From the NCBI GenBank assembly GCA_017165825.1, contig CM029367.1, positions 23,419,932-23,483,931 of the forward strand: DNA of 64,000 nt. The letters are read 5' to 3'. Origin of the DNA: Hepsetus odoe (taxonomy: Eukaryota; Chordata; Actinopteri; Characiformes; Hepsetidae). A program made the position numbers and the translations under genes. Shown here one piece after another: positions 63,101-64,000 of the stretch (position 1 is the first letter of the stretch; each line of letters begins with the position of its first letter). Under the pieces are notes generated by a model. The model searched no databases and was not told the DNA's origin. It was given only the letters and a program-made list of their open reading frames with translations.

Positions 63101-63213
63101 AGCATGCAAAGAGAGCGCGCTTTAGTCTCTATGCAGTCCAGTGAAAGGGAGTTGATCACAGACAGCTGGGTCAAAGCCATCTGACCCAAAGACTGAGACA
63201 TGGTCAGCCACTC
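45078..63213 (-). CDS. cfap46: Cilia- and flagella-associated protein 46, C-terminal 19 exons
   Basis: Nineteen exons with GT/AG borders join without any phase break to 2,172 bases: 723 residues and TGA at 45078-45080. CFAP46 (TTC40) is a TPR-rich protein of the C1 central-apparatus projection of motile cilia, about 2,700 residues in mammals, so this is roughly the last quarter. I recognise the family from HLSFLGEMPPSLKILLLQH, GSVLYGAFYEK, LLELPLEALAVLQQD then SSVSRDFSLQVFYTRL, SSFIFYGTERFLAHI, the LEAPLECVYLLT block and the ending LNFIIYGLPNLVVT. A TPR-like helix pair lies in the exon at 61811-61990. A Lys-rich linker precedes the conserved C-terminal domain, which resembles a CHAT-type fold (inference). 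The alternative considered was CFAP54; the C-terminal motifs and likely chr10q26-type synteny favour CFAP46. The 5' end lies beyond 64000. Confidence 0.8.
45357..45458 (-). CDS. cfap46: cfap46 exon
   Basis: 102 bases; acceptor TTATGTAG, donor GTTAGA. Encodes LLKRGLTSGQTVHALRMS and a polar stretch. Confidence 0.78.
45535..45915 (+). mobile_element. Two tandem tRNA-derived SINEs in a cfap46 intron
   Basis: A shortened copy at about 45540-45665 is followed directly by a fuller copy at 45667-45915; both have the CAGCGGTGGCC or CAGTAGTGGCC head and GGTTAAATGCAGAGGTC tail. They lie antisense to the gene. Confidence 0.85.
46006..46142 (-). CDS. cfap46: cfap46 exon, LEAPLECVYLLTLCGVRS block
   Basis: 137 bases; acceptor TTGTTCAG, donor GTAAGT. 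Includes SVMLNQWSTTTMNNAQNME. Confidence 0.9.
46333..46414 (-). CDS. cfap46: cfap46 exon
   Basis: 82 bases; acceptor TTTACAG, donor GTGAGA. Encodes ECQMVMLFDLVRNNTSMLRQ. Confidence 0.87.
46415..48990. other. cfap46 intron
   Basis: Holds a 26-base poly-A at about 46621-46646 and a short direct duplication at 47391-47431; otherwise AT-rich and featureless. Confidence 0.75.
48991..49103 (-). CDS. cfap46: cfap46 exon, FIFYGTERFLAHI block
   Basis: 113 bases; acceptor TCTCTCAG, donor GTACGT. A strong family block. Confidence 0.9.
49197..49299 (-). CDS. cfap46: cfap46 exon
   Basis: 103 bases; acceptor CCCATAG, donor GTGAGA. Encodes VRMKKTLEMYSQQFTPLWEG. Confidence 0.87.
49300..51190. other. cfap46 intron
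   Basis: AT-rich; a diverged SINE-like patch near 51000-51130 is the only feature I can suggest. Confidence 0.7.
51191..51226 (-). CDS. cfap46: cfap46 36-base exon
   Basis: 36 bases encoding IVDPYSDVADC; acceptor ATGTTTAG, donor GTAAGT. Phase fits on both sides. Confidence 0.82.
51663..51723 (-). CDS. cfap46: cfap46 exon
   Basis: 61 bases; acceptor CATGCAG. The GTATCC donor is weak, but the T it leaves joins AT of the next exon to make Tyr in HNFKYIVDPY. Confidence 0.8.
52121..52200 (-). CDS. cfap46: cfap46 exon, Lys-rich linker
   Basis: 80 bases; acceptor TGATGACAG, donor GTGAGT. Encodes KKETKSGKPAKGKGDQSK; mammalian orthologues have a similar basic linker here. Confidence 0.8.
52201..55920. 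other. cfap46 intron (3.7 kb)
   Basis: Contains the RTE-like LINE copy at 53673-54180; no other gene or repeat is evident. Confidence 0.75.
53673..54180 (+). mobile_element. 5'-truncated RTE-like LINE with target duplication
   Basis: Covers the last part of the reverse-transcriptase ORF (GGTACCAGCAAGAGTGACAG, GACAGGAGGCGGAGCTGG, GGAGCTGCCAGGAAAGAGG) and a GAAGAAG tail. The direct repeat aaagtcactca flanks it at 53662-53672 and 54181-54191. It lies antisense to cfap46. Confidence 0.87.
55921..56073 (-). CDS. cfap46: cfap46 exon, LLELPLEALAVLQQ block
   Basis: 153 bases; acceptor TTCAATAG, donor GTAAGA. Carries CVLLLADRMLLELPLEALAV and SSVSRDFSLQVFYTRLQRE. Confidence 0.9.
56171..56725. mobile_element. 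Tc1-type MITE, alternative internal deletion
   Basis: It has the same TACAGTACTGTGCAAAAG ends as 6655-7193, but the centre keeps the CTTGGAGAACTAAGCACAG...CTGTGGGGGCC stretch, so its deletion junction differs. Confidence 0.85.
57082..57110. repeat. Perfect 12-bp inverted repeat, 5-base loop
   Basis: TATCTCAACTGA, loop GAAAA, TCAGTTGAGATA. Intronic; no flanking T-run or known function. Confidence 0.8.
58543..58601 (-). CDS. cfap46: cfap46 small exon
   Basis: 59 bases; acceptor TCCATCAG, donor GTAATC. Its 1-in, 1-out phase exactly bridges its neighbours. Encodes EAARPKEKEDRGAADKALP. Confidence 0.75.
58803..58841. repeat. (CA)n microsatellite
   Basis: Interrupted CA tract. Confidence 0.95.
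59027..59130 (-). CDS. cfap46: cfap46 exon
   Basis: 104 bases, phase 0 in, 2 out; acceptor CTGTACAG, donor GTAATG. Encodes DFTDGELEIRLKAIVKEM and LNPVLSQFDFCCF. Confidence 0.85.
59337..59500 (-). CDS. cfap46: cfap46 exon
   Basis: 164 bases; acceptor TTCTGCAG. A nearer GTGCCC donor at 59379 would break the frame; GTACTT at 59336 restores phase 0, so I chose it. Encodes CSRVVKAHVQPPVLLQLRDQ and onward. Confidence 0.75.
59776..59852 (-). CDS. cfap46: cfap46 exon, GSVLYGAFYEK block
   Basis: 77 bases; its first base completes the glycine codon left by the previous exon. Acceptor TTCTACAG, donor GTAAAA. Confidence 0.87.
60101..60421. mobile_element. hAT-like MITE
   Basis: It has roughly inverted ends: GAGCAGGTGTCACCAACC on the left and TTGGTGACCTGCTTTAGAGC on the right. 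The interior is non-coding and resembles a common fish element with AGCAGG-GTCACCAAC termini. The superfamily is tentative and the 8-bp duplication was not resolved. Confidence 0.55.
60590..60687 (-). CDS. cfap46: cfap46 exon, conserved HLSFLGEMPPSLK block
   Basis: 98 bases ending in phase 2; acceptor TTTCCAG, donor GTAAGA. Strongly conserved family block ending LLLQHSED. Confidence 0.88.
61167..61340 (-). CDS. cfap46: cfap46 exon
   Basis: 174 bases, phase 0; acceptor GACCTCAG, donor GTGCTG. Includes SQLAALLDLQKNLLSSQQH. Confidence 0.8.
61500..61570 (-). mobile_element. LINE/SINE tail fragment
   Basis: Minus strand reads AAGTGTCTTTGGATAAAAG then TATCTGCTAAATG, a diverged copy of the GTCGCTCTGGATAAGAGC tail. 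Confidence 0.55.
61811..61990 (-). CDS. cfap46: cfap46 exon, TPR-like helices
   Basis: 180 bases, phase 0; acceptor TTTACAG, donor GTGATG. Includes LGQTYEVLAEALNLAL and CVELVECYSQYDPASSGQY, typical TPR-type helix pairs. Confidence 0.85.
62388..62421. repeat. (GT)n microsatellite
   Basis: GT tract with one AT break, just inside the intron after the exon at 62444-62602. Confidence 0.95.
62444..62602 (-). CDS. cfap46: cfap46 exon, acidic low-complexity linker
   Basis: 159 bases, phase 0; acceptor GCTGATAG, donor GTAAAG. Highly charged (ESREEGTATENENDKEA), probably disordered. Confidence 0.7.
63025..63213 (-). CDS. cfap46: cfap46 exon (first in window)
   Basis: 189 bases, phase 0 both ends; acceptor CCTGTAG, donor GTAAAA. 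Encodes EWLTMSQSLGQMALTQLS and further helical repeat sequence to DGPIM. Confidence 0.8.
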
Positions 63214-63551
63214 CTACAGGATTAATAGAGAATAGTTGGTAAAATCCCATATGTATAATGCTGCATACTGAATACCCTGCAAACTGCATCTCATTATTCC
63301 ATTCCCTGGCAACCAGCTAGTATAAATATACCTGCATTTTTAATATAAACCCAGCAGACTTGAGTGTGTCAGTAGGTCTACGATAGTTTCATCAAAAAAG
63401 AAATAAACATGTGTTTTGTTTAAAGCAACAAGAAGGAAAATATGATACCTTCATCACACATAACTCTCATGAATAAGGCAAAATATGAGTGACCAGTGAA
63501 AAGGTAGAGTCTTTCCATCTTGACTAGCTAAACCATACTATATAGTGAATA

Positions 63552-63638
63552 TGGGGCAGCAGTGGCCTAGTGGATAGGGAGTTGGCCCCATAGTTGGAAG
63601 GTAGATTGTGGGTTCGGAGCATGTTTTACCCTTGAAGG
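63552..63638 (+). mobile_element. SINE fragment cut by a MITE
   Basis: It has the GGGGCAGCAGTGGCCTAGTG head and ACCCTTGA block, then the MITE begins at 63639. Confidence 0.7.
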
Positions 63639-64000
63639 TACAGTACTGTGCAAAAGTTTTAGGCAGGTGTAAAAAAATGCTGTAAACAAAGAATGCTTTC
63701 AGAAATGAAAGTGTTAATCATTTATTTTCATCAATCAACAAAATGCAGTGAATGAACAAAAGAGAAATATAAATCAAATCAATTTGGTGTGACCACCCTT
63801 TGCCTTCAAAACAGCATCAGTTCTTCTAAATAAACTTGCACACAGTTTTTGAAGGAACTCGGCTGGTAGGTTGTTCCAAACATGACTGTGTTTCAACCTC
63901 CGTGTGACATTGATGATCATCAGTACCTGTTTGGTAAAATTGGTTGATCATACATCGACTATAATCCTACAGAATCCCTGACTTTGTGCAAGTGTACCTA
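63639..64000. mobile_element. Tc1-type MITE, truncated by the window edge
   Basis: It matches 6655-7193, including the CATGACTGTGTTTCAACCTC junction, and runs off the window. Confidence 0.85.

Noticed and set aside
45078..63213. CFAP54 as the identity of the large minus-strand gene
   Set aside because: The C-terminal blocks (FIFYGTERFLAHI, IVDPY, YGLPNLVVT ending) fit my recollection of CFAP46/TTC40 better; a database search would settle it.
1..64000. CRISPR array, operon or prokaryotic defence system
   Set aside because: No regularly spaced repeats; the gene structure is vertebrate and spliced throughout.

Overview
The window looks like nuclear DNA from a teleost fish, probably an otophysan. 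It has vertebrate spliced genes with large introns, a fish-type vertebrate-ancient (VA) opsin, many Tc1-family transposon relics, tRNA-derived SINEs, and L2/Rex-Babar-like and RTE-like LINE copies, plus long CA and GA microsatellites. There is nothing prokaryotic, no CRISPR array and no rRNA gene.

Layout. (1) Positions 14-11394, plus strand: the last four coding exons of a VA opsin gene (valop). The reading phase closes at every junction. The last intron (7.7 kb) contains a solo LTR, two SINEs and a Tc1-type MITE. (2) About 11.4-45 kb: a repeat-rich interval. It holds a Tc1 relic with several SINEs in and beside it (14.6-16.4 kb), a second Tc1 family (20.8-21.7 and 41.5-42.0 kb), an L2/Rex-Babar-like LINE nested in an RTE-like LINE (24.4-29.0 kb), a third Tc1 fragment (36 kb) and another nested LINE pair (38.6-39.6 kb). 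Scattered minus-strand segments at 40.6, 29.1, 23.0, 22.8, 19.8, 19.5 and 19.2 kb look like exons; three carry in-frame stops and some junctions change phase. I read them as one decayed gene that I could not identify. (3) Positions 45078-63213, minus strand: 19 exons of a large gene read as cfap46 (cilia- and flagella-associated protein 46). Together they encode the C-terminal 723 residues in one continuous frame; the 5' part lies beyond the right edge.

valop and cfap46 therefore converge tail to tail across about 34 kb of repeats and the decayed gene. One encodes a non-visual photopigment and the other a motile-cilium central-apparatus protein; nothing suggests they work together. I see no new multi-gene system. 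The observations most worth following are a possible intron-retention short isoform of the opsin, the decayed gene, a SINE and a LINE sharing the same 3' tail, and MITE copies carrying two different internal deletions.
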